DNA of 64,000 bases from Steroidobacteraceae bacterium (GTDB lineage: Bacteria > Pseudomonadota > Gammaproteobacteria > Steroidobacterales > Steroidobacteraceae). Positions within the stretch are counted from its first letter, which is position 1; every line of letters begins with the position of its first letter. The stretch is taken from NCBI GenBank assembly GCA_019634915.1, contig JAHCAN010000014.1:1-64000 (forward strand). The letters are read 5' to 3'. The notes beneath the pieces were generated by a model. That model did no database searches and was not told where the DNA came from. It saw nothing but the letters and a program-made list of their open reading frames with translations. This document shows positions 1 to 9,121 of this stretch, piece by piece. The position numbers and the translations under genes are program-made.

Positions 1-2640
1 CGTTACATCGAGAACGTGACCGGGCAGGGTTACTGTTTCGTCGGTCAGCTCACCCACCAGGCGTTCAGCGAATCGCCGCGGCGGCTGACGCAGTCCCCGG
101 ATGCCGCACGCAAGCGGCTGCGGCTGCCGCCGAAGCTCGGCCGGATGGTCGGTCGCGACGGAATCGTCCGCTCGATCGCTGACGATCTTGTCGCCCGGCG
201 ATTCATCACGATCATCGGCCCCGGAGGCATCGGCAAGACCACGGTCGCGGTCGCCGTCGCGCACGCCTTGCGCGCGCAGTTCGCCGACGCGGTGTGCTTC
301 GTCGACCTCGGCGCGGTGGAGGATCCTCAACTCGTGGCGGCGACGATCGCAGCCTCGCTCGGCCTCACGGTCCAGACGGCCGATGCCTGGCCGGCTTTGT
401 ACGAGTATTTCGGAACGCTGCAGATGCTGCTGGTGCTCGACAACTGCGAGCACGTGATCGATACCGTCGCCACGCTGGCCGAAGCGATCTTCAGTGAGGC
501 GCCCGGCGTCCACATCCTCGCCACGAGTCGCGAGGCGCTTCGGGTCGAGGGCGAGCATGCCCACTGGCTGCCCGCGCTCGACGGTCCGTCGCCGGAATCC
601 AGCCTGAAGGCTGCCGACGTGCGGGCGTTCCCGGCCGTGCAGCTGTTCATGGAGCGGGCCGCCGCGAGTGGCGGATGCTTCGAGCTGACCGACGTGAACG
701 CGCCGGTCATCGCCGGCATCTGCGGCAGGCTGGAGGGGATCGCGCTCGCGATCGAGCTCGCCGCGGGCAGATCGGGCAGCCACGGGATCGCGGCGACCGC
801 GGATCTCCTCGACGGGAATCTTGGCCTCGACTGGCATGGCCGGCGCACTGCGCTGCCCCGCCATCAGACGCTGCGCGCGTTGCTCGACTGGAGTTACGGC
901 TTGCTCCCGGAGCTGGAACAACTCGTGCTGCGCCGGCTGTCGGTACTCGTCGGCCCATTTGCGATCGATGCAGTCAGCGCCGTCGTGAACGGATCTGATG
1001 TGGAGGAAGCCGCCGCGATCGGCGCACTCGATGCGCTGGTTGCGAAGTCGCTCGTCTCCGCGCTGCCCGGTACGGGCTGCGAGGACGGCGCGACACGCTA
1101 TCGGCTTCTCGAGACGACCCGCATCTACGCGCGGCAGAAGCTGCAGGAGAGCGGCGAGGCTCAGGTTGTCGCGCGGCGTCATGCCGGACATTTCGTGAGG
1201 CTCCTCGATTCGCGCCACGGCGGGCAGATCGATCTGGAGTACACCGGCCGGGCGCATGCGCTGCGAGAGCACCTCGGGAACGTGCGCGCGGCACTCGAGT
1301 GGTGCTTCGCGCAGCGCGCGGAGGATTTCGACAGGGTGCTGGCAACCGATCTGGCTGCGGCCGCCGTACCCGTGTTCTTCGAGTTGTCGTTGCTCGGCGA
1401 AGCCTACAAATGGAGTGCCGCGGCGATCGGCGCGCTCGATGAAAGCACGCGTGGCGGCAGGCGGGAAATGCTGTTGCGGAGCACGTGGGCCATATCTTCG
1501 CTGTGGATACGCGGGAACAGCGATGATGTCCTGTCGGCGATCGCGCGCGGCATGGAACTCGCCCGTCCCCTCGATGAGCCGGCGCAGCGATTGCGCATGC
1601 TCGCGACGCGACACGTTTTCCTGACGCGCGTCGCCAGCTTTCGCGAAGCACTCGCGGCAGCCCGCGAATGGGACGTGGCCGCGCGGGAAGTCGACGATGC
1701 GACCTGCCTCGCGATCTCCGATCTGATGCAGGGCGTGGCCTGGCATTTTCTTGGCGATCAGGCGGCGGCCCGGCGGCATTTCGACGCGGGCTTTGCGCGC
1801 GCGGGCGGGCGGAGCCTGCAATTGTGCGGCACGGATCATCGTGTTCGCGCGCTGATCACATCGTCCCGCGTGCTGTGGCTTGGCGGCCATCCGGAGCGCG
1901 CGGTCGCAATCGCCCGGCAGGCCGTCGATACGGCGATGCGATCCGGCAAGCCGCTCGATACATGCTTCGCGCTGCTTTACACGACGCCGGTCCATCTGTG
2001 GTGCGGCCATTGGGATGCGGCGCGGGAAGTCCTCGACCAGCTCGCGAGCCATACGCACTGGCCCGTGCTGAAACCTTTCCACGCCGTCGCGCTCGCGATG
2101 CGGGGCGCCTTGCTGATCGGCTGCAAGGACGTGGAGCAGGGCACGGCAATGCTGTCCGACGCGTTGCAGAAAATGGCCGGCGAGCGACAGAACGTCGTGC
2201 GGACATTCATTGCATGCTGGGTGGCTGGCGGCCTGGTGGATACGGGGCGAGCCGACGAAGCACTCGCCATCATCCGCGCTGCCAGACGCGAGGCGGTGCG
2301 CGGCCAGGAGGCCGTGCATCTGCCGGAACTGTTGCGCGTGCAGGCGGAGGCGCTGATTGCGAAATCGCAGGCCAACCATGCGCGCGCCGTGCGTCTGCTG
2401 GTCCGGTCCTGCCGCATCGCACGCTGCCAGTCCGCACTCTCGTGGGAGCTGCGTTCGACCCTGACGCTGGCGCGCATCCTGGCCAGGCAGGGCGACAGCC
2501 GCCGGGCGCGGCGTCTGCTCGCGACGATCCATGACCGGTTCACCGAAGGTTTCGAGACGCTCGACCTGCAAGCCGCTGCCGCGATGCTGCGAGCGTTCGA
2601 TCGCGCCGGTGACCGCCGCTCGCCAGCGGACGCGGCCTGA
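1..2640 (+). CDS. Winged-helix / predicted-ATPase transcriptional regulator (5' partial)
   Basis: The reading frame is already open at the first base, so the start lies outside the window. The first residues (YIENVTGQGYCFV) match the closing beta-hairpin of an OmpR/PhoB- or CadC-type winged-helix DNA-binding domain. An NB-ARC/AAA-like ATPase domain follows, with Walker A GPGGIGKTT at about residues 73-81 of the fragment and Walker B LLVLDN near 143-148. The remaining ~500 residues are alpha-helical and Ala/Leu/Arg-rich, like the TPR-type sensor halves of this family, and no transmembrane segment is evident. Proteins of this build are one-component regulators in which ATP and ligand binding to the repeats control DNA binding. 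The next four genes share its strand, so it may regulate them; that is inference. Confidence is high for the architecture and low for the target. Confidence 0.85.
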   Translation, partial: RYIENVTGQGYCFVGQLTHQAFSESPRRLTQSPDAARKRLRLPPKLGRMVGRDGIVRSIADDLVARRFITIIGPGGIGKTTVAVAVAHALRAQFADAVCFVDLGAVEDPQLVAATIAASLGLTVQTADAWPALYEYFGTLQMLLVLDNCEHVIDTVATLAEAIFSEAPGVHILATSREALRVEGEHAHWLPALDGPSPESSLKAADVRAFPAVQLFMERAAASGGCFELTDVNAPVIAGICGRLEGIALAIELAAGRSGSHGIAATADLLDGNLGLDWHGRRTALPRHQTLRALLDWSYGLLPELEQLVLRRLSVLVGPFAIDAVSAVVNGSDVEEAAAIGALDALVAKSLVSALPGTGCEDGATRYRLLETTRIYARQKLQESGEAQVVARRHAGHFVRLLDSRHGGQIDLEYTGRAHALREHLGNVRAALEWCFAQRAEDFDRVLATDLAAAAVPVFFELSLLGEAYKWSAAAIGALDESTRGGRREMLLRSTWAISSLWIRGNSDDVLSAIARGMELARPLDEPAQRLRMLATRHVFLTRVASFREALAAAREWDVAAREVDDATCLAISDLMQGVAWHFLGDQAAARRHFDAGFARAGGRSLQLCGTDHRVRALITSSRVLWLGGHPERAVAIARQAVDTAMRSGKPLDTCFALLYTTPVHLWCGHWDAAREVLDQLASHTHWPVLKPFHAVALAMRGALLIGCKDVEQGTAMLSDALQKMAGERQNVVRTFIACWVAGGLVDTGRADEALAIIRAARREAVRGQEAVHLPELLRVQAEALIAKSQANHARAVRLLVRSCRIARCQSALSWELRSTLTLARILARQGDSRRARRLLATIHDRFTEGFETLDLQAAAAMLRAFDRAGDRRSPADAA

Positions 2641-2801
2641 CGACGGTCCGCGGGCGGCCACGCTTTGCGTGACAAAACATTCATGCTAGTGTGAGTGAAT
2701 ATCTGAATCGGGGCCCGCGCCGGCCATCACGGCGAGGGCCGCAGATGTACGCAACCGCGATGCCGGAGCGCGGCACGAGGCGAATCAGAAGGGGGCGCGT
2801 G

Positions 2802-4004
2802 ATGGCGATCACCGTGATCCGTGCGATATGGGTCGCCGCACTGTGTGCCGGTGCGGTGCAGCTGCCAGCCGTCGCGTCACCGGTCGAGGAGGGTGCCGCG
2901 CCCGCGACGGACTACGGTCCCGATGCGAACTGGCTGTGCCGCGGGGCGCGCGCCGATGCCTGCGGGCAGGACCAGACGACGACGGTCATCGCCGCGGATG
3001 GAGGGATGACGCGCGAGGCCTTCACGCCGGCCGCCGATCCGCCGATCGACTGCTTCTACGTCTACCCGACCGTGTCGTTCGATCCCAGCGGCAACAGCGA
3101 TCTCGTTCCCGGTCCGGAGGAGTACTTCGTCGTCCAGGCGCAGTTCGCCCGCTTCGCGGCGAAATGCCGCACGTTCGCGCCGATGTACCGCCAGGCGACG
3201 CTGACCGGCCTGCGCGCGCGCCTCGGTGGCAATACGAGCGAGCCGCCCGACAGGGCGCTCGCGTATGCCGACGTGCTCGCCGCATGGCGCCACTACCTGT
3301 CGCATGACAATCATGGTCGCGGTGTCGTATTGATCGGCCACAGCCAGGGGGCGCTCGTGCTGACGCAACTGATCAGCGAGGAGATCGACGGCAAGCCGAT
3401 ACAGGCGCAGCTGGTCTCCGCGATCCTGCTCGGCGTCAATGTCGTGGTGCCTGAGAATGCCGACGTCGGCGGAACGTTCCGCCACGTTCCGGCCTGCCGC
3501 GCGCCGACGCAGACCGGATGCGTGATCTCCTATGTCACCTTCCGCGACGGTGCTCCGCCGCCACCCGACGGACTGTTCGGTCGCGCGGTCCCGGCGCTGA
3601 CACTGGCGCCGGTGGGCGACTCGCGTGCGCTGTGCACGAACCCGGCCGATCTCGCCGGCGGGCCGGCGCTGCTGCACAGCTATTTCCCGACCGTGGCAGA
3701 GCAATGGACGCCGCACGAGTACCCGTGGACCACACCGCCGCGGCCGATCGACACGCCGTTCGTTGCGACGCCGGGCTTGGTCAGCGCGCGGTGCGTCTCG
3801 GACGGCCCGGTCACGTATCTCGCGATCCGCGTCAACGCGCAGGAGGACGACGTGCGCACCCACGACATACCGGGCGACCTGATCCTCGGCAGCCGGCTGC
3901 GCCGCGACTGGGGCCTGCATCGCATCGACATGGCCGTCGCAATGGGTGATCTCGTCGATCTCGTCGGCCACCAGGCCGACGCCTATCTGGCGCGGCAACA
4001 GTAA
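2802..4004 (+). CDS. DUF3089 family exported alpha/beta-hydrolase-like protein
   Basis: The 400-residue product shows the DUF3089 hallmarks: a DCFYVYPT strand near the N-terminus of the mature protein and a nucleophile elbow GHSQG, indicating a serine hydrolase fold. The physiological substrate of this family is not known to me. I chose the ATG at 2802 rather than the upstream in-frame start at 2691. It follows an AGAAGGGGG ribosome-binding site and begins a clean Sec signal peptide (hydrophobic core ending PAVAS), so the protein is probably periplasmic. The 160-base gap before it contains a weak promoter-like stretch (TTGCGT at 2665, TAGTGT at 2687). It lies 20 bases ahead of the MHS transporter gene and probably shares its transcript. 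Confidence 0.82.
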   Translation: MAITVIRAIWVAALCAGAVQLPAVASPVEEGAAPATDYGPDANWLCRGARADACGQDQTTTVIAADGGMTREAFTPAADPPIDCFYVYPTVSFDPSGNSDLVPGPEEYFVVQAQFARFAAKCRTFAPMYRQATLTGLRARLGGNTSEPPDRALAYADVLAAWRHYLSHDNHGRGVVLIGHSQGALVLTQLISEEIDGKPIQAQLVSAILLGVNVVVPENADVGGTFRHVPACRAPTQTGCVISYVTFRDGAPPPPDGLFGRAVPALTLAPVGDSRALCTNPADLAGGPALLHSYFPTVAEQWTPHEYPWTTPPRPIDTPFVATPGLVSARCVSDGPVTYLAIRVNAQEDDVRTHDIPGDLILGSRLRRDWGLHRIDMAVAMGDLVDLVGHQADAYLARQQ

Positions 4005-4024
4005 ACGGTCCCGCGGATATCCGT

Positions 4025-5356
4025 ATGAGCGGACAACAGACCAAGGCCGGTGCGTCGATCGTCAAAGTGGCCGTCAGCGCGTCGGCCGCCGCGTCGATAG
4101 AGTGGTACGACTTCTTCATCTACGGCACGGCCGCCGCGCTGGTATTCCCGACGCTGTTCTTCCCCGCGGAGCTGCCGACGTTCGTCGCGCAGATCGCCGC
4201 GTTCAGCACCTTTGCGGTCGGCTTCATCGCGCGGCCGATCGGCGCGATGCTGTTCGGTCATTTCGGCGACCTGCTGGGACGCAAGCGGGCGCTGGTCGCG
4301 GCCCTGCTGCTGATGGGCGTGGCGACGACCTGCATCGGCCTGCTGCCCTCGTATCACCGCATCGGCATCGCCGCTCCGCTCGCGCTCGTCGTGCTGCGCT
4401 TCGCGCAGGGTCTCGCGGTCGGCGGCCAGTGGGGCGGGGCCGCGCTGATGGCGATCGAGAGCGCACCGATCGGCAAGCGTGGTTTCTACGGCAGTTTCGT
4501 GCAGATGGGCGTGCCGGTCGGGCTCGTGCTCGCCAATCTCATTTTCCTGCTCGTCAGCGAGGCCGTCTCGCCGCAGTCCTTCCACGCCTGGGGCTGGAGG
4601 ATCCCGTTCCTGCTGAGCTTCGTGCTGGTGCTGATCGGCTTCTACGTGCAGTTCCATCTGCAGGAGCCGAGCGAATTCGAGAACGCGGCGTCCGCCGGCG
4701 CCGATGCAACGGGCGAGACCAGGAAGCTGCCGCTCGCCAAGGTGCTGTCCGGCCACCTGCCCGACGTGCTGCTGGCGGGCGGTGCCTTCATCGCCAACAA
4801 CACCTGTTTCTACGTGGCGATCACCTGGATCGTCGCCTACGGCACCGCGAACCTGGGCATCCCGAAGGAGACGCTGCTGGCCGCGGTGATCATCGGCAGC
4901 GTGCTGATGATTCCGGTGCTGATCCTGTGCGGCGCGATCTCCGACCGGTTCGGCCGGCGGGGCATCTTCATGCTCGGCGCCGTGCTGGCGGGGCTGTGGG
5001 TGTTCGCGATGTTCCCGCTGGTCGAGAGCGGCTCACTGCTGCAGATCACGATCGCCGTCACCGTCGAAATGGGCCTGCTCAGCATGATGTACGGCCCACA
5101 GGCGGCGCTGTTCGCCGAGATGTTCCCGGTCGAGGTGCGCTATTCGGGTGCGTCGCTGGGGTACCAGGTCGGCGCGGTGTTCGGCGGCGGTTTCGCCCCG
5201 ATCATCGCGACGGCCCTGTTCGCGAAGTTCGAGTCGACGTTGTCGATCGCGCTCTATCTGTGCGCGATGTGCGCGATCTCCTTCTTCAGTGTGTTCGCGC
5301 TAGGCATTCGGGCCGGAGCGTATCGCCGCGCACGCGGCCCGCAACCGGAGGCCTGA
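4025..5356 (+). CDS. MFS transporter, metabolite:H+ symporter (MHS) family
   Basis: A 443-residue polytopic inner-membrane protein. The N-terminus carries the MHS hallmark IEWYDFFIYG in transmembrane helix 1, and the loop between helices 2 and 3 has the MFS motif A variant GHFGDLLGRKRAL. Relatives such as ShiA, KgtP and ProP import shikimate, 2-oxoglutarate, proline/betaine or aromatic acids with protons; the sequence alone does not fix the substrate. It sits between two exported hydrolase genes: the DUF3089 gene ends 20 bases before it, and the next gene starts 2 bases after its stop. The reasonable inference is that it imports a product of extracytoplasmic hydrolysis. No strong Shine-Dalgarno precedes the ATG, so translational coupling to the upstream gene is possible. 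Confidence 0.88.
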   Translation: MSGQQTKAGASIVKVAVSASAAASIEWYDFFIYGTAAALVFPTLFFPAELPTFVAQIAAFSTFAVGFIARPIGAMLFGHFGDLLGRKRALVAALLLMGVATTCIGLLPSYHRIGIAAPLALVVLRFAQGLAVGGQWGGAALMAIESAPIGKRGFYGSFVQMGVPVGLVLANLIFLLVSEAVSPQSFHAWGWRIPFLLSFVLVLIGFYVQFHLQEPSEFENAASAGADATGETRKLPLAKVLSGHLPDVLLAGGAFIANNTCFYVAITWIVAYGTANLGIPKETLLAAVIIGSVLMIPVLILCGAISDRFGRRGIFMLGAVLAGLWVFAMFPLVESGSLLQITIAVTVEMGLLSMMYGPQAALFAEMFPVEVRYSGASLGYQVGAVFGGGFAPIIATALFAKFESTLSIALYLCAMCAISFFSVFALGIRAGAYRRARGPQPEA

Positions 5357-5358
5357 GC

Positions 5359-6927
5359 GTGCTGTCGCGCCGGCAGCTGCTGTGCGGCCTCGGCGCCGCC
5401 GGGCTCGCTCCGTTGCCGTTCGATATCGCATACGCGCGTCCGCATCCGCTGACGCGCATCGACCCGCGCTGGATCGTGTCCGAAAGCGAGGCGATCCGCT
5501 GGCACGGGATCAAGGACGAAAAGGGTCCGGCGCTCACCGGCAACGCCTCCTGGCGCCAGTTCCTCGCCTTCCTGGAAACGAAGCTCGGCGAGTACGGCTG
5601 CGTCGACATCCACCGATCGCCGTGGACGTTCACGCGCCTCGAGACCAGCACCTGGCCGGATGATTCCGGCTGGAGTCTCGCGGTCGGCGATCGACGCGTC
5701 GCGCTCGCGAACTTCGGCGCCAATTGCGGCCTGACGGGGCCGGCGGGCGTCACTGCGCCGCTGGTGCTCTGGGATCCGGACAACGAGCCCGACGTCGCCG
5801 GCCGGATCGTCGTCTATCGGCCGGTGCCGAGGCCCGAGATCCGGGCCGCTTTCAGCAACGGCGACTACGAGCGCACGACGCCGTTCGACAGTCACCCGGT
5901 GGAGGGCCGGCCCGTCCCGCAGGCCCAGGATGGCACCGGCTCGATTTCCGCGGCGGTGTGGGACGAGATGACCAGTACATCGGCCTTCATCCGCGATATC
6001 GCGGAGCGCGCGCCGGCGGGAGTCGTGTTCGCGATGAACCTGAACAGGGCCGCGACGGCCGGGCTGTACACGTTCCCGGTGCCGGATCACTATGGTTTTC
6101 CATCCGTTTATGTCGATCGGCTGGGCGGCGATGCGGTGATCGCCGACGCGCGTGCGCAGCGCACCGCGACGATCCGCGTCGCAGGCAGGCACGTGCAGTC
6201 GGAGGCCTGGCAACTGGTCGCCTGCCTGCCGGGCAGGGACTACGGCAGCGATCGGGACCAGCAGATCCAGTTGCGCACCCATACCGACGGGCCGTCGATC
6301 AGCCAGGACAACGGTGCCTTCGGCCTGCTTGGCATCATCAGATACATGTCGCAGGTCCCCAGGCGCGAGCGCCCAAGGACGCTGCTGCTGGAGTTCGACT
6401 GCCGGCACTTCATGCCGGGCGCCGAACGGCGCTGGGAGCATCAGGACTATTTCCGCAAATACCCGGACGCGCGCGCGAAGGTCGTCGCGCTGGTCGCGAT
6501 GGAGCACCTCGGCCAGATCGAATATGTCGCCGACGGTGAAGACATCAGGCCGAGTGGCCGTTCGCTGCCGACCTGGATCTATGCGAGCGGCAACGAACGC
6601 ATGATCGCCGAGGCGTATCGCGCGGCCGTCGACCATCGGCTGCGCTCGGCGGTGATCCGCTCTCCGGGGCGCCCGGGTGTGCACGGCGGATCCCAGGGAC
6701 CCTGGTACGGGATGTCGCGACAGGGCTCGCTGCTCGGGCTGCCGACCTACGGCGTGCAGGGCGATCTCGGCGCCTACTGGGCGTTCTCCGGGCGGATGGA
6801 TCGTTTTGACGCCCGCTCGTTCACGCGGCAGGTGGCCGCGTTCGCGCAGCTGACCGGTTTCCTGATGACCGCGGATCCCGCCACGCTCGAGCTGCTGCCT
6901 GCCGGAGACGTGACACCCCGCCTGTAG
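5359..6927 (+). CDS. Tat-exported M28-like peptidase-fold protein with altered metal site
   Basis: It starts at a GTG two bases after the transporter stop. The first residues, LSRRQLLCGLGAAGLAPL, form a twin-arginine signal with a hydrophobic stretch, so export in a folded state is likely; the protein is 522 residues long. The C-terminal half resembles M28 aminopeptidase-like domains: HTDGP and QDNGAFGLL correspond to the first metal-binding His and Asp, and MEHLG to the later acidic ligand strand. The usual Glu-Glu after the central strand is replaced (FDCRHFMPG), and the C-terminal His ligand appears to be Trp (AYWAF). It may be a divergent hydrolase or a non-catalytic binding protein. Family assignment is by pattern only. 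Confidence 0.6.
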   Translation: MLSRRQLLCGLGAAGLAPLPFDIAYARPHPLTRIDPRWIVSESEAIRWHGIKDEKGPALTGNASWRQFLAFLETKLGEYGCVDIHRSPWTFTRLETSTWPDDSGWSLAVGDRRVALANFGANCGLTGPAGVTAPLVLWDPDNEPDVAGRIVVYRPVPRPEIRAAFSNGDYERTTPFDSHPVEGRPVPQAQDGTGSISAAVWDEMTSTSAFIRDIAERAPAGVVFAMNLNRAATAGLYTFPVPDHYGFPSVYVDRLGGDAVIADARAQRTATIRVAGRHVQSEAWQLVACLPGRDYGSDRDQQIQLRTHTDGPSISQDNGAFGLLGIIRYMSQVPRRERPRTLLLEFDCRHFMPGAERRWEHQDYFRKYPDARAKVVALVAMEHLGQIEYVADGEDIRPSGRSLPTWIYASGNERMIAEAYRAAVDHRLRSAVIRSPGRPGVHGGSQGPWYGMSRQGSLLGLPTYGVQGDLGAYWAFSGRMDRFDARSFTRQVAAFAQLTGFLMTADPATLELLPAGDVTPRL

Positions 6928-7009
6928 CCGCCGGCGCCGGATCCTCGCGTGCGGCGTGCTGATGCGCATTCGAAGGACCCGTCCGCGATTGCGGGTATGC
7001 TCCAGCTCC

Positions 7010-8308
7010 ATGCGAATCCTGATCGGTGTCCTCGGCCTCGTCCTGCTCACCGCCTGCACGGATCACGGCGCGCAAGCTCCCGCGACGACAGCCGGGCCGC
7101 CGTCATCCGCCATCATTGCCAGCGAGCGCGATGAGGCATTGCTGGCCGCCGCGACCGCCGAAGCGCCGGCTGCGCTTGCCACCCTCGAGCGCCTCGTCAA
7201 CATCGAGACCGGCACCGAGGACGAGGTCGGCATGGCCGCGATGAGCGATCTGCTGGAACAGGAACTGCGTGCGCGCGGCTTCGACGTCACGCGGCATCCG
7301 ACGACCGGTGGGCGCGAGGGCCGGGCCAGTGTCGGCGAGAACATCGTCGGCCGCCTGCACGGCGAGGGCGGCCGAAAGCTGCTGTTGATGGCGCACATGG
7401 ACACCGTCTACCCAAGGGGCGGTCTCGCTGCCGCGCCGTTTCGCGTCGATGACAATCGGGCCTACGGACCCGGCATCGCGGATGCGAAGTCCGGGATCGC
7501 CGTGATCCTGCACGCCGTCAAATTGCTCGAGGCGCGCAAGTTCACCGGCTTCGATACGCTCACGGTGCTGTTCAATACCGACGAGGAACAGGGATCGTCG
7601 GGTTCCAGCGCCCTGATCGGGCAGCTGGCCGGCGAGAGCGATGCCATCTTTTCGTTCGAGCCCACCGGCGTTCAGCCGGAAGGCCTGACCTACGGTACTT
7701 CCGGCATCGGTTCGGTGATCGCCACTGTCACGGGACGATCGGCGCATGCCGGCGTCGCGCCGGAGCTCGGTGCGAATGCGCTCGTCGCCGCCGCCGATTT
7801 CGTGCAGCGTACGCAGGATCTCGACCAGGGCCCCGGCAGGTTGCGCTTCAACTGGACCATCGCACGCGCGGGCGCCGTCCGCAACATCGTCCCGAACAGC
7901 GCGACACTGGAGGCGGACGTGCGCTACCCGACGAACGAATCGTTCGGGCCGCTGGTGGCCGAGGTCAGGCGCCTGGCCGTGCAGCCTGGCGTCGAGGGAA
8001 CGACGATCGACGTCGTGACCGATCCGGGACGCCCGGCATTCACGGCCGATGAGGCGGGCAGGGCGCTGATCGCCAGGGCGCGCGGCATCTATGACAGCCT
8101 CGGTCACGAGCTGCCCGTCGCGCCGATCATCGGCGGCGGCACGGATGCCGCCTTCGCCGCACGTTCGGGAAAGCCCGTGATCGAAGCGCTGGGGCTGCCC
8201 GGATACGGCTACCACACCAACGATGACGAGTACGTGCTCGTCGATGCGATACCGCGCCGGCTCTACCTCGCCGCGCGCATGATCATGGACGTCGCGCAGG
8301 CGCAGTAG
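7010..8308 (+). CDS. M20 family metallopeptidase lipoprotein, glutamate carboxypeptidase (CPG2)-like
   Basis: A 432-residue di-zinc peptidase. Start ATG 7010 begins a lipoprotein signal with lipobox LLTAC, so the protein should be anchored in the envelope; an earlier in-frame start at 6956 would destroy this signal. M20 residues are intact: HMDTVYP (His ligand and Asp), the bridging Asp in GIADAKSG, the catalytic Glu-Glu pair in TDEEQGSSG, and the C-terminal His in YGYHTNDDEY. The pattern fits the carboxypeptidase G2 branch, which removes C-terminal glutamate from peptides, acyl-amino acids or folates; the real substrate is unknown. It is the last gene of the co-oriented set from 2802 and ends 4 bases from the convergent yggS. 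Confidence 0.85.
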   Translation: MRILIGVLGLVLLTACTDHGAQAPATTAGPPSSAIIASERDEALLAAATAEAPAALATLERLVNIETGTEDEVGMAAMSDLLEQELRARGFDVTRHPTTGGREGRASVGENIVGRLHGEGGRKLLLMAHMDTVYPRGGLAAAPFRVDDNRAYGPGIADAKSGIAVILHAVKLLEARKFTGFDTLTVLFNTDEEQGSSGSSALIGQLAGESDAIFSFEPTGVQPEGLTYGTSGIGSVIATVTGRSAHAGVAPELGANALVAAADFVQRTQDLDQGPGRLRFNWTIARAGAVRNIVPNSATLEADVRYPTNESFGPLVAEVRRLAVQPGVEGTTIDVVTDPGRPAFTADEAGRALIARARGIYDSLGHELPVAPIIGGGTDAAFAARSGKPVIEALGLPGYGYHTNDDEYVLVDAIPRRLYLAARMIMDVAQAQ

Positions 8309-8312
8309 GGCC

Positions 8313-9104
8313 TCACGGCGGGGCGACGGCCCCGGGCCAGTAGTGGCTGTCCGGCGTCGGGCGCTTGCCGAAGATGGCCTGGCCGATGCGCACGACGGTC
8401 GCGCCTTCCTCGATCGCCGCCTCGAAGTCGCCGGTCATGCCCATCGAAAGCCCGCTCATGCCCGGGTGGCGCCTGACGGTTTCGTCGCGCAGCGCGCGCA
8501 ACCGCACGAAGCAGGGCCGGACCCTGGCCATGTCGTCGCTGAAGAGCGCCAGCGTCATCAGCCCGCGCGGCTTCAGGCGCGTAAACTCACCGAGCGCATC
8601 GACGAACGGCAGCAGCGCATCCGGATGCAGGCCGAACTTGCTCGCCTCGCCGGACGTGTTGACCTGCACATGGACGTCGAGAAAGCGGTCCTCGCTCGCG
8701 AGCCGCCGGTCGAGCATTTCAGCGAGTCGCAGGCTGTCGAGCGCCTGGAACTCGCGGGCGAAGCGCGTCAGGTACTTCACCTTGTTCGTCTGCAGATGCC
8801 CGACGATGCTCCAGTCGATCGCGAGGTCTGCGAGCTGCTCGTGCTTCGAGCCTGCTTCCTGGATCTTGTTCTCGCCGAAATTCGTGATGCCGGCCGCGTG
8901 GGCGTAGCGCAGGATGTGGGCCGGCACGGTCTTCGTGATCGGCAGCAGTCGCACGGAGGCGCGATGGCGGCCCGCGCGCGCGCAGGCGGCGGCGATGCGC
9001 TGCTCGACCGCGCCGAGGTTGGTGCGAAACGTCGCCAGTGGATCGGGCCCGAAGCGGGCGATGTCGGCGGCTGAAAGCGCTGTGTCGTCGTCTGTGTTCG
9101 TCAT
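8313..9104 (-). CDS. yggS: YggS/PLPBP family pyridoxal-phosphate homeostasis protein
   Basis: A 263-residue cytoplasmic protein of the single-domain alanine-racemase-like TIM-barrel family that binds PLP and buffers its level; it has no known catalytic turnover. Visible signatures are the PLP-lysine segment LLPITKTVP, NFGENKIQEA, SIVGHLQTNK, and the C-terminal MGMTGDFEAAI with VVRIGQAIFG that bind the cofactor phosphate. The ATG at 9104 gives a slightly long N-terminus (MTNTDDDTALS...) compared with the ~230-residue relatives. It is the last gene of the minus-strand run cbpA-cbpM-SDR-yggS and lies 17 bases after the SDR stop, so co-transcription is likely. Confidence 0.92.
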   Translation of the reverse strand: MTNTDDDTALSAADIARFGPDPLATFRTNLGAVEQRIAAACARAGRHRASVRLLPITKTVPAHILRYAHAAGITNFGENKIQEAGSKHEQLADLAIDWSIVGHLQTNKVKYLTRFAREFQALDSLRLAEMLDRRLASEDRFLDVHVQVNTSGEASKFGLHPDALLPFVDALGEFTRLKPRGLMTLALFSDDMARVRPCFVRLRALRDETVRRHPGMSGLSMGMTGDFEAAIEEGATVVRIGQAIFGKRPTPDSHYWPGAVAPP

Positions 9105-9121
9105 CCGTAGTCCCGTATTGC

